From Chlamydiia bacterium (lineage in GTDB: Bacteria; Chlamydiota; Chlamydiia; Chlamydiales; GCA-2402025), in the NCBI GenBank assembly GCA_030427725.1, contig JAUICV010000002.1, positions 262,436 through 326,435 on the forward strand: DNA of 64,000 nt, in the 5' to 3' direction. The translations under genes and the position numbers were made by a program. Position 1 is the stretch's first letter. Each line of letters opens with the position of its first letter. The notes beneath the pieces were generated by a model that saw nothing but the letters and a program-made list of their open reading frames with translations, had not been told where the DNA came from and made no database searches. Shown here in pieces: positions 9,063-18,586 of the stretch.

Positions 9063-10096
9063 ATATCGCTTGTTTTGAAGAAGATGATATTCACCTTCTT
9101 GATCACTTATGTCCCCTCTCTTATTTTTTAAAAATTCCCTTAATCACCTCAAATGCTCTCATAGAAAAAGTGGTTAATGATTTTTATCCAGAAGTGGTCG
9201 TTATCAAACTAAACTCAGCTAATGAACTGTTAGATTATATCCTCAAACACATAGATGTTGTTATCATGACACGTCAGAGCTCTCTTTTTGAGCTCAATAG
9301 AATTTTAAAAGCCTTTTCTAACAAAACAATAAGATATATCTACCTACCCCATGGACAGTCAGATAAGGGGTTTTCTGATCAGTATATCGATTATCTTAAA
9401 GGAATGGATCTCAGCTTTTGCTATGGAAATTTGATGGAACACCAGCTTAAATCCAGGGAAATTTTACAAACCTTAAATGGAATTATCAAAACCGGGAATT
9501 TCCGGCTTGCCTACTTCAGAGTTTTTAAAGATTTCTATAAACCAGTTATACAAAACATACTGTCTCCTCTTAAAAAAGAACAAACCACAATTTTGTATAC
9601 TCCAACTTGGAATGATCTAGAGAACTTAAGCTCTTTTGAAGTGATGGCTAACAATCTATCAAAACATCTTCCTGATCATTTTAACCTTATCATCAAACTT
9701 CATCCATTTCTTGAAAAAGAAAATCCCATAAAAACCTGCCTCCTCACACATCTCTTTTCAAAAAATGAAAATGCGTTGTTACTTGAAAACTGCCACACCA
9801 TTTACCCCTTGCTTGATCATATAGATGTCTATCTTGGTGACTTTTCATCGATAGGATATGACGCTCTTTCGTTTGATCTACCTTTATTTTTCTTCAATAC
9901 ATCAAACCATCTCAAATCATTTCCTCTTTTCAAAGCTGGGATGACTATCCCCAAATCTAATGACACGTTTCAGTTTATAGAAGAAAACTTAGAAAGTAAC
10001 AGATCACGCATGAGGACACTTCGAAAAAAACTCTATGATCAAGCTTTTGGCAACTATTCGTGTAACGACCTGAGCGCTGCTCTTTCTTCACTCTAA
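9059..10096 (+). CDS. CDP-glycerol glycerophosphotransferase-like protein, copy 2
   Basis: 345 residues, clearly a tandem paralogue of the preceding gene: YLPHGQSDKG, TILYTPTWNDL, LIIKLHPF and GDFSSIGYDALSFDLPLFFFN line up motif for motif. The start ATG overlaps the previous stop by 4 bases. Divergence is substantial outside the motifs, so the duplication is old or the two copies have different acceptors. In teichoic acid pathways paired enzymes act as primase and polymerase; that division of labour is only a possibility here. The 3' end overlaps the opposite-strand GT25 gene by 9 bases. Confidence 0.72.
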   Translation: MNIACFEEDDIHLLDHLCPLSYFLKIPLITSNALIEKVVNDFYPEVVVIKLNSANELLDYILKHIDVVIMTRQSSLFELNRILKAFSNKTIRYIYLPHGQSDKGFSDQYIDYLKGMDLSFCYGNLMEHQLKSREILQTLNGIIKTGNFRLAYFRVFKDFYKPVIQNILSPLKKEQTTILYTPTWNDLENLSSFEVMANNLSKHLPDHFNLIIKLHPFLEKENPIKTCLLTHLFSKNENALLLENCHTIYPLLDHIDVYLGDFSSIGYDALSFDLPLFFFNTSNHLKSFPLFKAGMTIPKSNDTFQFIEENLESNRSRMRTLRKKLYDQAFGNYSCNDLSAALSSL

Positions 10097-10735
10097 AAAG
10101 CTTTGATGAGAGCGGTCTCTAATTTTATGCTCAATATCGCTATAGGACTTTCCTTGCCTTCCGATAGGATTAACTCCAATATACCACCTGTCTGTCTCTT
10201 GAAGAGCATGCCAAGCTCTATCTATTGCTTTATATTTCGTATCCATAAAAAGTTCATCATCTTTCATAGAACTATTTGCCTTTTCAAAACAGCTTTCTAA
10301 GTGCTCTAAATAATGGGAGTTAACGGCATAGGCATGCGCGCATAAAGATTTTTTAACCCTTTTAAAATTTGAATAGGGAGTTGGATCATACTGGAAAACA
10401 TTGGTTGCTAAAAAAAACACATCCCAGTTTGATTCCCAAGTTTTAAAAAACGCTTCAATGTAACTATCAATCTGATCCCTCTCCTCTACAAACTCCATAT
10501 CATCTTCTAAAATCAAAACGTTTTTAAGCTTTGCATTCTTTGCTTGTTGCAAAGCGAAAATATGCGACATAGCGCAGCCTTTATGCCCATTTAAAAGATT
10601 ATGAACTGCATTTATTCGGACTATTTTTTCAGATCTTACATTCAACTTTATAAGCTGGTTTTCAATGCGATCTCTCCTGTCTTGTCTATGACTTAAGTTA
10701 ATGTAATAAATTTTATCGAAACGATTTAAGCTCAA
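10088..10735 (-). CDS. Glycosyltransferase family 25 (LPS/oligosaccharide type)
   Basis: 215 residues. The N-terminal FDKIYYINLSHRQDRRDRI, then GCAMSHIFALQQA and the acidic LILEDDMEF motif are the hallmarks of GT25 enzymes, which commonly add galactose to lipooligosaccharide. The C-terminal part (YSDIEHKIRDR) also fits. Size is slightly short but complete. It is transcribed opposite to its glycan neighbours, with its stop inside the end of the second CDP-glycerol-type gene, and has an AT-rich upstream region shared with the divergent GT4 gene at 10812. Sugar specificity cannot be predicted. Confidence 0.82.
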   Translation of the reverse strand: MSLNRFDKIYYINLSHRQDRRDRIENQLIKLNVRSEKIVRINAVHNLLNGHKGCAMSHIFALQQAKNAKLKNVLILEDDMEFVEERDQIDSYIEAFFKTWESNWDVFFLATNVFQYDPTPYSNFKRVKKSLCAHAYAVNSHYLEHLESCFEKANSSMKDDELFMDTKYKAIDRAWHALQETDRWYIGVNPIGRQGKSYSDIEHKIRDRSHQSFLE

Positions 10736-10811
10736 AACACCTCAAATTATTAATTGATAATCATTTTTTTATTTTATATATCACAGATAGAGATCAAATG
10801 TGTAAAAAAGT

Positions 10812-12026
10812 ATGAATGTAGGCTTCCTTCTTCGATCAGATGCTAATAAGATTTGGGGCGGAGACATTATTTGTTTAAAACTGATGGCTCAAGGTTTAGA
10901 AGCTTTGGGTTACTCTTGTAAATTCTCCAGCCGAATAGATCATCTTCTGGATTGTCATTTCGTTTTTTTGACCTATAGCCTGTACCCTCTTATCGATTCC
11001 TATCTAGCTCTCAAAAAAGCAAATATACCTTATGCAGTCATACCATTTTATGAAAATGATGAACAATTTTTTTCATCTTCTAGAGGTCTCCCTGTTTTTC
11101 TATACATGCTGGAAAAACAAAAAGCCTCTCCAGGCATAAACCTCTCCATCGACACGCTTTTTGAAAGACCGTTTATCCTGAATATTTTTGGGCCCAAAAC
11201 CCCTCTAAGAACCAAAATGAATCAAAGGGTTTTTGAAAACGCAGCCTTCTGTCTCACAAATAGTCCAACAGAATCAACAAACTTAAAAAGAGACTATGAA
11301 TTTGTAAAAGCAGAGACTATTTTTTGGCCAGCAGGATTGATGACAAGCTCTCCAAAAAATGTCGGTGATGACATCTTAAAACTAACAAACCTTCCATCTA
11401 AAAGTTATCTATTGCAAGTTGGCCGAATTGAAATGAGAAAAAACCAGCTTTCTTCAGTTTTAGCGACCAAAAACTTAAGACATCCTTTAGTTTTTATGGC
11501 CTCAAGATGTAATCCTCATATTTTAGAATTGTTGAAAAAAACAATCTTAAACTATCGCAAGGCACCAACCTACATCATTACTCCTGAAGTTCCTTCAGAA
11601 TCTCTTGGGCCTTTAAAAATTATAAATCCTGAGAATGCTTATAAGCTACCAAACGAGCTTATTCAAAGCGCTTACAAACACGCAGGTCTATATCTTCATC
11701 CAGCTTTCCAAGAACTTCCAGGTCTTACATACTTAGAAGCTCTTAAATTTAATCTCCCTATAGTAGCCTCTTCTTGGACAACGCTCAAAGACTATTTATC
11801 AGATCCAGCATCTGGAAAATACCTCTTAGATGAACGCGTCACTTTTTGCCCACCACATCATCTAAAAGACATTGAAGGGGCCATAAAAGATCAGTTTGGA
11901 AAGGTGTTTCCTGATTTATCTTTACCTATTTTAAAAAAATCTACTGCTGAACTGGGAAAAGAAACAGCTAGACTGATAACAAAATATACCAAAGGCTCTC
12001 CATGTCAAATCAAGACCCTTTACTAG
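10812..12026 (+). CDS. Glycosyltransferase family 4-like (GT-B)
   Basis: 404 residues. The N-terminal domain starts with GFLLRSDANKIWGGD, a typical acceptor-domain strand and glycine loop. The C-terminal domain has the strand LLQVGRIEMRKNQ and the ExxxxxxxE catalytic pair in ELPGLTYLEALKFNLPIVAS (FQELPGL...YLEAL), as in retaining GT4 enzymes. It probably acts at the cytoplasmic face of the inner membrane on a lipid-linked glycan. The last 25 bases overlap the next gene, suggesting coupled translation. Donor and acceptor unknown. Confidence 0.8.
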   Translation: MNVGFLLRSDANKIWGGDIICLKLMAQGLEALGYSCKFSSRIDHLLDCHFVFLTYSLYPLIDSYLALKKANIPYAVIPFYENDEQFFSSSRGLPVFLYMLEKQKASPGINLSIDTLFERPFILNIFGPKTPLRTKMNQRVFENAAFCLTNSPTESTNLKRDYEFVKAETIFWPAGLMTSSPKNVGDDILKLTNLPSKSYLLQVGRIEMRKNQLSSVLATKNLRHPLVFMASRCNPHILELLKKTILNYRKAPTYIITPEVPSESLGPLKIINPENAYKLPNELIQSAYKHAGLYLHPAFQELPGLTYLEALKFNLPIVASSWTTLKDYLSDPASGKYLLDERVTFCPPHHLKDIEGAIKDQFGKVFPDLSLPILKKSTAELGKETARLITKYTKGSPCQIKTLY

Positions 12027-12568
12027 AAGACTCTCCTCACATGCCAAAACACCCATGGAAAGCAAGGTTTATCGTAGGGATGATTATGGTTTGTCTCTCT
12101 TTTATAGGTCTTGTTGTCACAGATTTATGGAAAGATGGCGCTTGGAACTACTGGCGATTTGTTGCGCCTGTCTATGCTGCAATGTGCCTTTGGCTTAGCT
12201 GGTATTTAAGAAAAAAACAACACAGTATAAGCCTTTCGAAGCTATGGCATGAAATCGCTCATTGGGTAGCCCTTATCCTTGCTGTTTTTTTATTTTCAAT
12301 CTATACAGAACTGGGCCTTATGGGTCGCTTTGAAGCTGGCCTTGCGGTTTTAACTCTACTTGCCCTTACAATCTTTTTAGGGGGGATTTACATAGAGCCT
12401 TCTTTTTTAATTATTGGGCTTTTACTCGGATTATTTTCAGCTGGTGCCGCTTTTATGGCAGCATACCTTTATACAATCATGCTACCGGTCGCTCTTGGTG
12501 CCATTGTTTTACTTTTTTACGTAGCCTTTCGAAAAAGAAACGTCCCTCCCAGCAGTAGAAATTCCTAG
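12002..12568 (+). CDS. Multi-pass inner-membrane protein, unknown function
   Basis: 188 residues with about six predicted transmembrane helices (about 23-43, 51-70, 85-107, 112-132, 134-153 and 155-173) and a short basic tail (RKRNVPPSSRNS). The start ATG lies inside the end of the GT4 gene (25-base overlap), so both are in one operon and the protein may serve glycan export or membrane assembly; that is only context. It ends 4 bases into the tail of the opposite-strand mreC. Family not recognised. Confidence 0.7.
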   Translation: MSNQDPLLEDSPHMPKHPWKARFIVGMIMVCLSFIGLVVTDLWKDGAWNYWRFVAPVYAAMCLWLSWYLRKKQHSISLSKLWHEIAHWVALILAVFLFSIYTELGLMGRFEAGLAVLTLLALTIFLGGIYIEPSFLIIGLLLGLFSAGAAFMAAYLYTIMLPVALGAIVLLFYVAFRKRNVPPSSRNS

Positions 12569-13728
12569 AAACTATCTAGAGATGGAAGAATCGTTACATA
12601 CTCTAAATCATCTAAATGCGGAGCTTTCGCTAACGCTTCGATTTCATAACTACAAGCGCTTTCCTTTAAAAGATGAACTCTAGATACAACACCAACTACT
12701 AGTCCTTCTGGGAACACGCCATCCATACCAGTTGTAAGTAATAAATCACCCTCTTTTAACAAAGCCTTACTATCTTGTTTTTTTTCTATATTAGACTGAA
12801 GCAGTTCTTTGGACGGCCCTTTATCGTCTGAGAAATTATAATTAAAACCAACACCCTTTAATGTTTGAGATCTACTTCTCCAAAGAGGTTTGGAACTCCC
12901 AGAAAGCTCTCCCTTAGCCATATAGATATCAGATGCATTAGTCTCAATGTTATCTAAAAGATCATTTAGAATTTTCAACGTGTTTGTTTGCTCTTCTTTT
13001 GAAAAAAATAGATTTTCTTTAAACCCTAACTGCTCCACAGCTTTTGATAGATGCTCAAATAAGATTTTATTTTGGGAGTGGCCTCTTGTAGCCCGAACAG
13101 CCACGGTTAAATTTTCATCAAATATCAGCCTGATCTTAGATCGAGATTCTCCAACATATTCAACAACACCAACAACAACATTTCCTATCACGACAGGGCT
13201 ATTTTCTTTGATAATCTCCTTTCCCAAAGCCTTGTTATCTTTTTGTCCTTTATTCACCCAAATAAAGCTAGACCACGAAGTAGGCTCCCTGTAAATTACT
13301 TTTGCGACAAAAGAATCAAGTTGCAAACTTAAGTTCTCTTTAATTTTTTGTAATCGTTTTTCAAAAAGTTCCTTAGAATTAGCTTTTTGAGCACTGTCAT
13401 CGATAATTTCGTATGAATCTAACTCAGATTCTACATACTGTCTTGATTGCAAAAAAGCTTGCACTCCCTCCATTTGCTTTCTGAGAAGATAGTTTTCTTT
13501 TTCAAGCTCTTCTTTAGTTTGTCTTAAGTCATCAAGCTCTTTATAAACTGGTTGGGATGAAGCATAACTTGGAACCGAAAGAGATGACCTATGTAAACCC
13601 CTCCAAAGTGGAGAAACCCCACCAAGAAAAAAATTTCTAAGACTTTGATCAATGCGCTGAGGTATAAAAAGCATTAAAATAGCTGAGCATATAAAGATAA
13701 TATGCCAATAAGTTCGGTAACCAAACAT
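12565..13728 (-). CDS. mreC: Rod shape-determining protein MreC
   Basis: 387 residues. There is one N-terminal transmembrane helix (about 7-24), a coiled coil (about 62-95) and a periplasmic two-beta-barrel region including SPVVIGNVVVGVVEYVGESRSKIRLIFD split by an insertion, and near the end LLTTGMDGVFPEGLVVGVVSRV, the classic MreC C-terminal signature. MreC links MreB to the peptidoglycan synthases; chlamydiae lack FtsZ and use MreB for division-plane peptidoglycan, so this is likely a division protein here. It is longer than E. coli MreC because of an insertion of about 80 residues (about 225-320). It lies just downstream of the aminotransferase gene on the same strand, an arrangement I recall from Chlamydia (CT637/CT638). 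Confidence 0.88.
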   Translation of the reverse strand: MFGYRTYWHIIFICSAILMLFIPQRIDQSLRNFFLGGVSPLWRGLHRSSLSVPSYASSQPVYKELDDLRQTKEELEKENYLLRKQMEGVQAFLQSRQYVESELDSYEIIDDSAQKANSKELFEKRLQKIKENLSLQLDSFVAKVIYREPTSWSSFIWVNKGQKDNKALGKEIIKENSPVVIGNVVVGVVEYVGESRSKIRLIFDENLTVAVRATRGHSQNKILFEHLSKAVEQLGFKENLFFSKEEQTNTLKILNDLLDNIETNASDIYMAKGELSGSSKPLWRSRSQTLKGVGFNYNFSDDKGPSKELLQSNIEKKQDSKALLKEGDLLLTTGMDGVFPEGLVVGVVSRVHLLKESACSYEIEALAKAPHLDDLEYVTILPSLDSF

Positions 13729-13734
13729 GCTCTT

Positions 13735-14940
13735 CTAATCCTTTTGTTTTAAAACCTTTGAGATAGAATCTGTTACATATTCGATGTTGTCGTGGTTAAG
13801 ACCTGTCAAATTGATTCTTCCACCATAGGTCATGTAAACCCCATAATCTTCAATCACTTTTAAAACCTGCTCTTTTGAAAGACCTGTTAAACAAAACAAT
13901 CCTTTCAATGAATCAATATATCTATAATCTCTATCTGGACATTTTTCCTGCATAAGTTTCGAAAACTCATTTCTAATATTGACAATCCTCACCCTCATCA
14001 GTTCTAGTTCTTGACGCCAAGATTTACTTAATATCTCATGATGAAGAACATAGGAAACGATACTTGCTCCATGCTTTGGAGGATTTGAATAATTTCCTCG
14101 AATCAATGGCTTTACGTTAGTCGCTAAAATTTTCTTTGTTTTTTCATCCGATGTAACAGCAAAAACGGCTCCAACTCTCTCTGCATACAATCCAAATATC
14201 TTTGAATAGGAATAACAAGCAAAAAGCTCATGACCAGCTTTCACGAAATGCCGAACAGCCCAAGCATCTTCATCTAAAGACTCTCCAAAACCTTGATAAG
14301 CAACATCAAAAACAGGAATAAGTTTTTTTTCTAAAATTAGCTTAGACAGCTCTTCCCACTGCTGCTTGGTAGGATCTTTCCCTGTCGGATTATGACAACA
14401 TCCATGAAATAAAATAGCCGACCCTTCTTTTATCTTAGATATAGTCTTTAACATCTCTTCAAATTCAATCTGATGAGACTTATTGTTGTAGTAGGGGTAA
14501 GTTTTAACTTCTAAACCAGCTGATTTAAAAACTTTAAGATGATTGGGCCAAGTAGGTGCTGGAATATAAATCTCATCTGTTACAAACTCTTTCAACGTTT
14601 GAGCAACAACTCGAAGAGCTCCCGTCCCACCAACAGATTGGGCACAGTAAGTTCTATATCCTTCTGAACTTGCAAGATCCTCACCAAATAAAAGCTTTAA
14701 TGTCCCTTCTAGATAAAACTGATCCCCATCAATCGGAAGATAAGTTTTAGTTTTTTCTAAATCTACCAAGGCTTTTTCAGCCTCTTTTACCACTTTTAAA
14801 ACTTCTGGTTTTAAATCTTCGTTATAATAAATCCCAACAGTCAAATCTGCTTTATTAGGATTTTTATCTTCTTGAAAAGCCTTAACTAAACCAAAAATTG
14901 GATCAGGAGGAAGCATCTCAAGGTGATTAAAAAAACTCAT
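13735..14940 (-). CDS. tyrB: Aspartate/aromatic amino-acid aminotransferase (class I, PLP)
   Basis: 401 residues, the standard length of the AspC/TyrB family. Key residues are visible: GCCHNPTGKDP (Asn that stacks on PLP), FDVAYQGF, the Schiff-base lysine in YSYSKIFGLYAERVG, the phosphate-contacting Arg in RGNYSNPPKHG, and the substrate carboxylate-binding Arg in YGGRINLTGL. It interconverts aspartate or aromatic amino acids with their oxo-acids using 2-oxoglutarate. mreC follows after a 6-base gap. Whether aspartate or aromatic substrates are preferred cannot be told. Confidence 0.92.
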   Translation of the reverse strand: MSFFNHLEMLPPDPIFGLVKAFQEDKNPNKADLTVGIYYNEDLKPEVLKVVKEAEKALVDLEKTKTYLPIDGDQFYLEGTLKLLFGEDLASSEGYRTYCAQSVGGTGALRVVAQTLKEFVTDEIYIPAPTWPNHLKVFKSAGLEVKTYPYYNNKSHQIEFEEMLKTISKIKEGSAILFHGCCHNPTGKDPTKQQWEELSKLILEKKLIPVFDVAYQGFGESLDEDAWAVRHFVKAGHELFACYSYSKIFGLYAERVGAVFAVTSDEKTKKILATNVKPLIRGNYSNPPKHGASIVSYVLHHEILSKSWRQELELMRVRIVNIRNEFSKLMQEKCPDRDYRYIDSLKGLFCLTGLSKEQVLKVIEDYGVYMTYGGRINLTGLNHDNIEYVTDSISKVLKQKD

Positions 14941-14975
14941 ATGGACACACTTTTTTAGTAAATTCTAGAAGATCA

Positions 14976-15788
14976 TTATTTATTAGTCTCAGCATACCTT
15001 TTCAGATGCTTGTTCCAAAATTTTTTAGAGACATTAGCTTTTAAAAATTCATCAATCCCTTTCAAGAGGTAGGATGGTTTTCCTTCAGAGTAGTACAATG
15101 CTTGAGGCTTAGATTTGTTTTTGATTGACATACCGCCTCCATCGTAGCGTATGTTCCTTTCATACATTCTAAGAAGGCTATTAAAATACTGCTGCTGATT
15201 TTTTTTCAGCACATTGAGACATTTTTGACTTTCACCAAAAAAGTTTAATAATTTCGAAAATTCACCCACAGCATTTTTTGAAATGACATCTTCATAATGC
15301 ACTACATATTTATTCCATTCCCACCTTTCATAACATTCTATATATTTCAAAAACTCCCTCATAAAAACAGGGATTGCCATCTTTAAATCGTTGCTATAGT
15401 GCTCTACATAAATTGGATCTCTCGTAAAACCAAACGGATACTCCGTATTATTTTTTACCCACCTAAAGAAAATCTCTTTAGGGTTACGGAAAATAAAAAG
15501 AAGTTTCCCACCTTTTTCAGTTTTCTTAAAATTATCAACCTGCCTTGGATCATGAACGTAAAATCCACCAACAGGCCATTCATGAGGTTTATATGTTAAA
15601 AACGGAAAACGCTTACCCGTGATATCCCCAAAAACTCGTAACGTGTATGTTTTACCAGATCGTGGAACCGATAAGGAAATATTATTGCTAGAAGCCTTCC
15701 TACGTTTCGGAAATGAACCTTCTTCTGAATTCAGAGCTAAATTAACAACACAAAAACAAAAAAAAAGAAAACTACTTACTAACTTCAT
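14976..15788 (-). CDS. Exported sulfotransferase-like protein, copy 1
   Basis: 270 residues. A signal peptide is visible (MKLVSSFLFFCFCVVNLALNS), followed by a sulfotransferase-type fold: the 5'-phosphosulfate loop PRSGKT at residues 42-47 and the 3'-phosphate motif FIFRNPKEIFFRWV at about 106. These bind the donor PAPS in the family. The segment YVVHYEDVIS matches the usual later strand. Having a signal peptide is unusual because PAPS is made in the cytosol; the protein might be delivered to the inclusion or the host. A second such gene is at 34528. It sits alone between the aminotransferase and tRNA-Ala. The substrate is unknown. Confidence 0.7.
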   Translation of the reverse strand: MKLVSSFLFFCFCVVNLALNSEEGSFPKRRKASSNNISLSVPRSGKTYTLRVFGDITGKRFPFLTYKPHEWPVGGFYVHDPRQVDNFKKTEKGGKLLFIFRNPKEIFFRWVKNNTEYPFGFTRDPIYVEHYSNDLKMAIPVFMREFLKYIECYERWEWNKYVVHYEDVISKNAVGEFSKLLNFFGESQKCLNVLKKNQQQYFNSLLRMYERNIRYDGGGMSIKNKSKPQALYYSEGKPSYLLKGIDEFLKANVSKKFWNKHLKRYAETNK

Positions 15789-15911
15789 TACTCTATTCTC
15801 CTTTGAAAGAACAGAAGACTAAATGAGCCTTATCTTTTATTCAAGACGAATCTAAACCAAAGTTTTAACAAAAAAATCTTCCAAATTTTGATCTGTTTAA
15901 ACATGAGTTTC

Positions 15912-15940
15912 TTGAACAAAAGATTGCAAAAGGATAGACT
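15912..15940 (+). promoter_or_regulatory. Candidate promoter for tRNA-Ala
   Basis: TTGAAC and TAGACT hexamers separated by 17 bases, a good sigma-70/66-type pair, ending 17 bases before the mature tRNA 5' end. Confidence 0.55.
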
Positions 15941-15957
15941 ATTTTTAGTCTCATTCG

Positions 15958-16030
15958 GGGGTGTTAGCTCAATTGGTAGAGCGCTACAATGGCATTGTAG
16001 AGGTAACCGGTTCGATCCCGGTACACTCCA
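15958..16030 (+). tRNA. tRNA-Ala (GGC)
   Basis: A full 73-base cloverleaf: acceptor GGGGTGT/ACACTCC with discriminator A, D-stem GCTC/GAGC, anticodon stem CTACA/TGTAG with loop ATGGCAT (anticodon GGC), and T-arm ACCGG-TTCGATC-CCGGT. CCA is not encoded. It converges on rpoD. Confidence 0.96.
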
Positions 16031-16063
16031 TTTCCACTCGAACGCTCCTGACAAAAAAAGAGA

Positions 16064-17725
16064 TTACTCTCCCTCAATAAGGTCTAAAAATGCTTGAAGT
16101 TGTTTTGATCGTGTTGGGTGTCTCATTTTTCTAAGAGCTTTAGCTTCAATTTGTCGGACCCTTTCTCTAGTAACTTTAAAGCGAACTCCAACTTCTTCTA
16201 AGGTTTTAGGCTTCCCATCAACAAGACCAAACCTTTCAATAAGTACTGTTCTTTCTCGATCGGTTAAAGTACTCAAGACTTCATTCATTTTATCTTTTAG
16301 AATTGAGTATCCAGTAGCTTCTGCTGGAGATTCAATACCAGTATCTTCTAAGAAATCACCGAACTGACTCTCGCCACTATCACCTACTTCAGCCTGTAGA
16401 GAGATCGGATGCTGAGCAATCTTATAGATTTCTCGAATTCTTTCAGGTGTCAAACCAAGCTCTTTAGCCAATTCTTCTGGAGTCGGCTCACGACCTGTTT
16501 CCATCATAAGCTTTTTCGCACCGCGTAGAACTTTATTAATGGTTTCGATCATATGAACTGGAATACGGATTGTTCTAGCCTGATCTGCAATAGCTCTAGT
16601 AACCGCTTGTCTTATCCACCAAGTTGCATAAGTAGAGAATTTATACCCTCTACGGTACTCAAACTTTTCAACAGCCTTCATAAGACCCATGTTACCTTCT
16701 TGAATTAAATCTAAGAAAGAAAGACCTCTATTGGTGTATTTTTTTGCAATTGAGATAACAAGTCTTAAGTTCGATTCGACCATTTCCCTTTTCGCTTCCT
16801 GACTCTTATCCATCCATCTTTGAAGCATTCGAACTGCTTTTTTGAACTCATCTAACGTTCTTCCACCAGCAAGCTCTCGTTTTTCTAGTTTTCGCTTAGC
16901 AGCCTTAAGTTTCGCTGCTGCAAAACGGTTCTTTTCAGCCCTAGGTACCAGTTCTTGAATTTCTTTCTCTAACTGCAGAAATCTATCATAAGCAGTTAGA
17001 ATAACCTCGCCAAAATCATCGATAATATTGTGCCTAAAACGCATCTGTCTTAAGAAGGCTTGAGTTCTGATACGGCACTTCTCTATATCTTCATTAAGCT
17101 TGACTAGCTCAACCTTCTTTAAATCTCCCGATTTCTGCTTAGCTAAAAAACCTTCTAATAAAGAATTTTCTTCTTCTAAAACTTCTTGGAGTCTCGGTAA
17201 AATCTTTAGAAATTTGGTCTTATCCTTTATCTCCTTTTCAGCGACAATTTTATCGAATCGTTCCTTTCCATGAATCAAATACTGAGCAATTGAGATAGTC
17301 TCACGCACTGAATATCGAAATCTCATAATGATACGTTCAATCTGAATTTGAGCTTTTTCAATACGTTTGGAAATTTCAACCTCTTCCTCTCTTGTTAAAA
17401 GAGGAACTGATCCCATTTCTTTAAGGTACATTCTAACAGGATCATCAGAGGAACCTTCAGAGCGCTTAGGTAAAGACTCCATTTCTTTGGCTTCTTTCTT
17501 TCGCTCTTTTTGTCGATCTACTTCTGTTTGATTGAGGATTTGAATATCCATTCCACTTAGGAATATTAAAACCTGGTCAATAAGTTCTGGGGTATCAAAA
17601 GACATCGGGAGAACTTCGTTGATCTCTTCATAGGTTAAAAACCCCTGCTCTTTGGCTATTGCCACAAGCTCTTCAAGTTTTTGTTGATGTTGTGGATCAA
17701 AGACCGTTTGGTTTTGTTTACTCAT
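16064..17725 (-). CDS. rpoD: Primary sigma factor RpoD (sigma-66 type)
   Basis: 553 residues, close to the length of chlamydial sigma-66. Region 1.1 opens the protein (about 8-60, with [15 protein letters not shown]). Region 1.2 is [30 protein letters not shown] (shown in part: MYLKEMG, LTREEE). A charged non-conserved region follows, then region 2 with [32 protein letters not shown] and the -10-recognition helix [15 protein letters not shown], region 3, and region 4 with [14 protein letters not shown] and the -35-recognition helix [19 protein letters not shown]. It is the housekeeping sigma subunit of RNA polymerase. A 217-base AT-rich leader separates it from the gene upstream. Confidence 0.97.
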   Translation of the reverse strand: MSKQNQTVFDPQHQQKLEELVAIAKEQGFLTYEEINEVLPMSFDTPELIDQVLIFLSGMDIQILNQTEVDRQKERKKEAKEMESLPKRSEGSSDDPVRMYLKEMGSVPLLTREEEVEISKRIEKAQIQIERIIMRFRYSVRETISIAQYLIHGKERFDKIVAEKEIKDKTKFLKILPRLQEVLEEENSLLEGFLAKQKSGDLKKVELVKLNEDIEKCRIRTQAFLRQMRFRHNIIDDFGEVILTAYDRFLQLEKEIQELVPRAEKNRFAAAKLKAAKRKLEKRELAGGRTLDEFKKAVRMLQRWMDKSQEAKREMVESNLRLVISIAKKYTNRGLSFLDLIQEGNMGLMKAVEKFEYRRGYKFSTYATWWIRQAVTRAIADQARTIRIPVHMIETINKVLRGAKKLMMETGREPTPEELAKELGLTPERIREIYKIAQHPISLQAEVGDSGESQFGDFLEDTGIESPAEATGYSILKDKMNEVLSTLTDRERTVLIERFGLVDGKPKTLEEVGVRFKVTRERVRQIEAKALRKMRHPTRSKQLQAFLDLIEGE

Positions 17726-17942
17726 AGACCCCTAGTCAAGTTTTGTATTAGATAATAAAGGCTCAATCTTAGTAGTATTTGTACAACTAAAATATAAAAA
17801 GACCCATTTCACCGTAAATGAAAGCCGGATAACAAAATTCTCTGATGAAACGCCCTAAAAGTCAAGATCATAATATAAAAAAGAAGATTAAAAATATTTT
17901 TAATTTTGTGCTTTACTATCTTCTCAAAAAATCAACTCACAG

Positions 17943-18425
17943 TTAAACGTCATTTTGAAACCGCTTCGAAGTAAATCTCCTTAAGAAAAAAAAGTACAGA
18001 TTAAGCGAAACAATGACGACCAAATAAACCAACTCCTTAAGAGGAAACACTTTTTGCAAAATAGATTGGGATGGTTTTTTTGCTTTATACCAAACCTTCA
18101 TCTCCTTCATATCCCAATACTTCAAATTATCACTAGCAGAAAATTCATTTAAAAAAAGCGGCTTTTGAAAAGTATAGAAAGAATCATATTTTTGCCCATC
18201 GACCTTATAAGAATATAAGGCTTCTACACCAAAGCGATCTGCTCCAATTTTAATAATTTTAAATTCCTGAATTTTCGCTACAGTCTGTCTGTTGTAGGCT
18301 CCTTGCGAAAAAAATTTTATTGATAGGTGTACCCCATAACTGACAAGAATTACTAAAAGTAAAAGCGTCACCAATGACCACACATCACCTGGTCTTAAGG
18401 TCTTTTTTGCCACATTTCTTCTCAT
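17943..18425 (-). CDS. DUF3592-like membrane protein
   Basis: 160 residues with two transmembrane helices (about 14-36 and 131-149) flanking a periplasmic beta-rich domain. The pattern VEALYSYKVDGQKYDSFYTF followed by MKVWYKAKKPSQSIL resembles the DUF3592 family, in which two helices bracket a domain ending in a V.YxPxxPxxS motif. No function is established for the family. It lies between rpoD and the divergent rpsT gene. I am moderately sure of the gene, less of the family. Confidence 0.6.
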   Translation of the reverse strand: MRRNVAKKTLRPGDVWSLVTLLLLVILVSYGVHLSIKFFSQGAYNRQTVAKIQEFKIIKIGADRFGVEALYSYKVDGQKYDSFYTFQKPLFLNEFSASDNLKYWDMKEMKVWYKAKKPSQSILQKVFPLKELVYLVVIVSLNLYFFFLRRFTSKRFQNDV

Positions 18426-18586
18426 GTTAGCTTGATAGTATTCTTAAACTAAACATCTACTAGAATTACTCTCTACTCAAAAATAAACTTTACAACTGAA
18501 TTTATCATGAGATCTTTTTGACGAATTAATTGCTCTGTGGTATAGTTCCCTCCATCTGTAAAAATTTAACTTTTCAGGAATTGAAA

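Noticed and set aside
14976-15788. Sulfotransferase gene as part of a mobile element
   Set aside because: No transposase, inverted repeats, integrase or tRNA-end duplication was found next to it, although tRNA-Ala is nearby.
17889-17904. AT palindrome upstream of rpoD as an operator
   Set aside because: TTAAAAATATTTTTAA is low-complexity AT sequence of a kind expected by chance in this genome.
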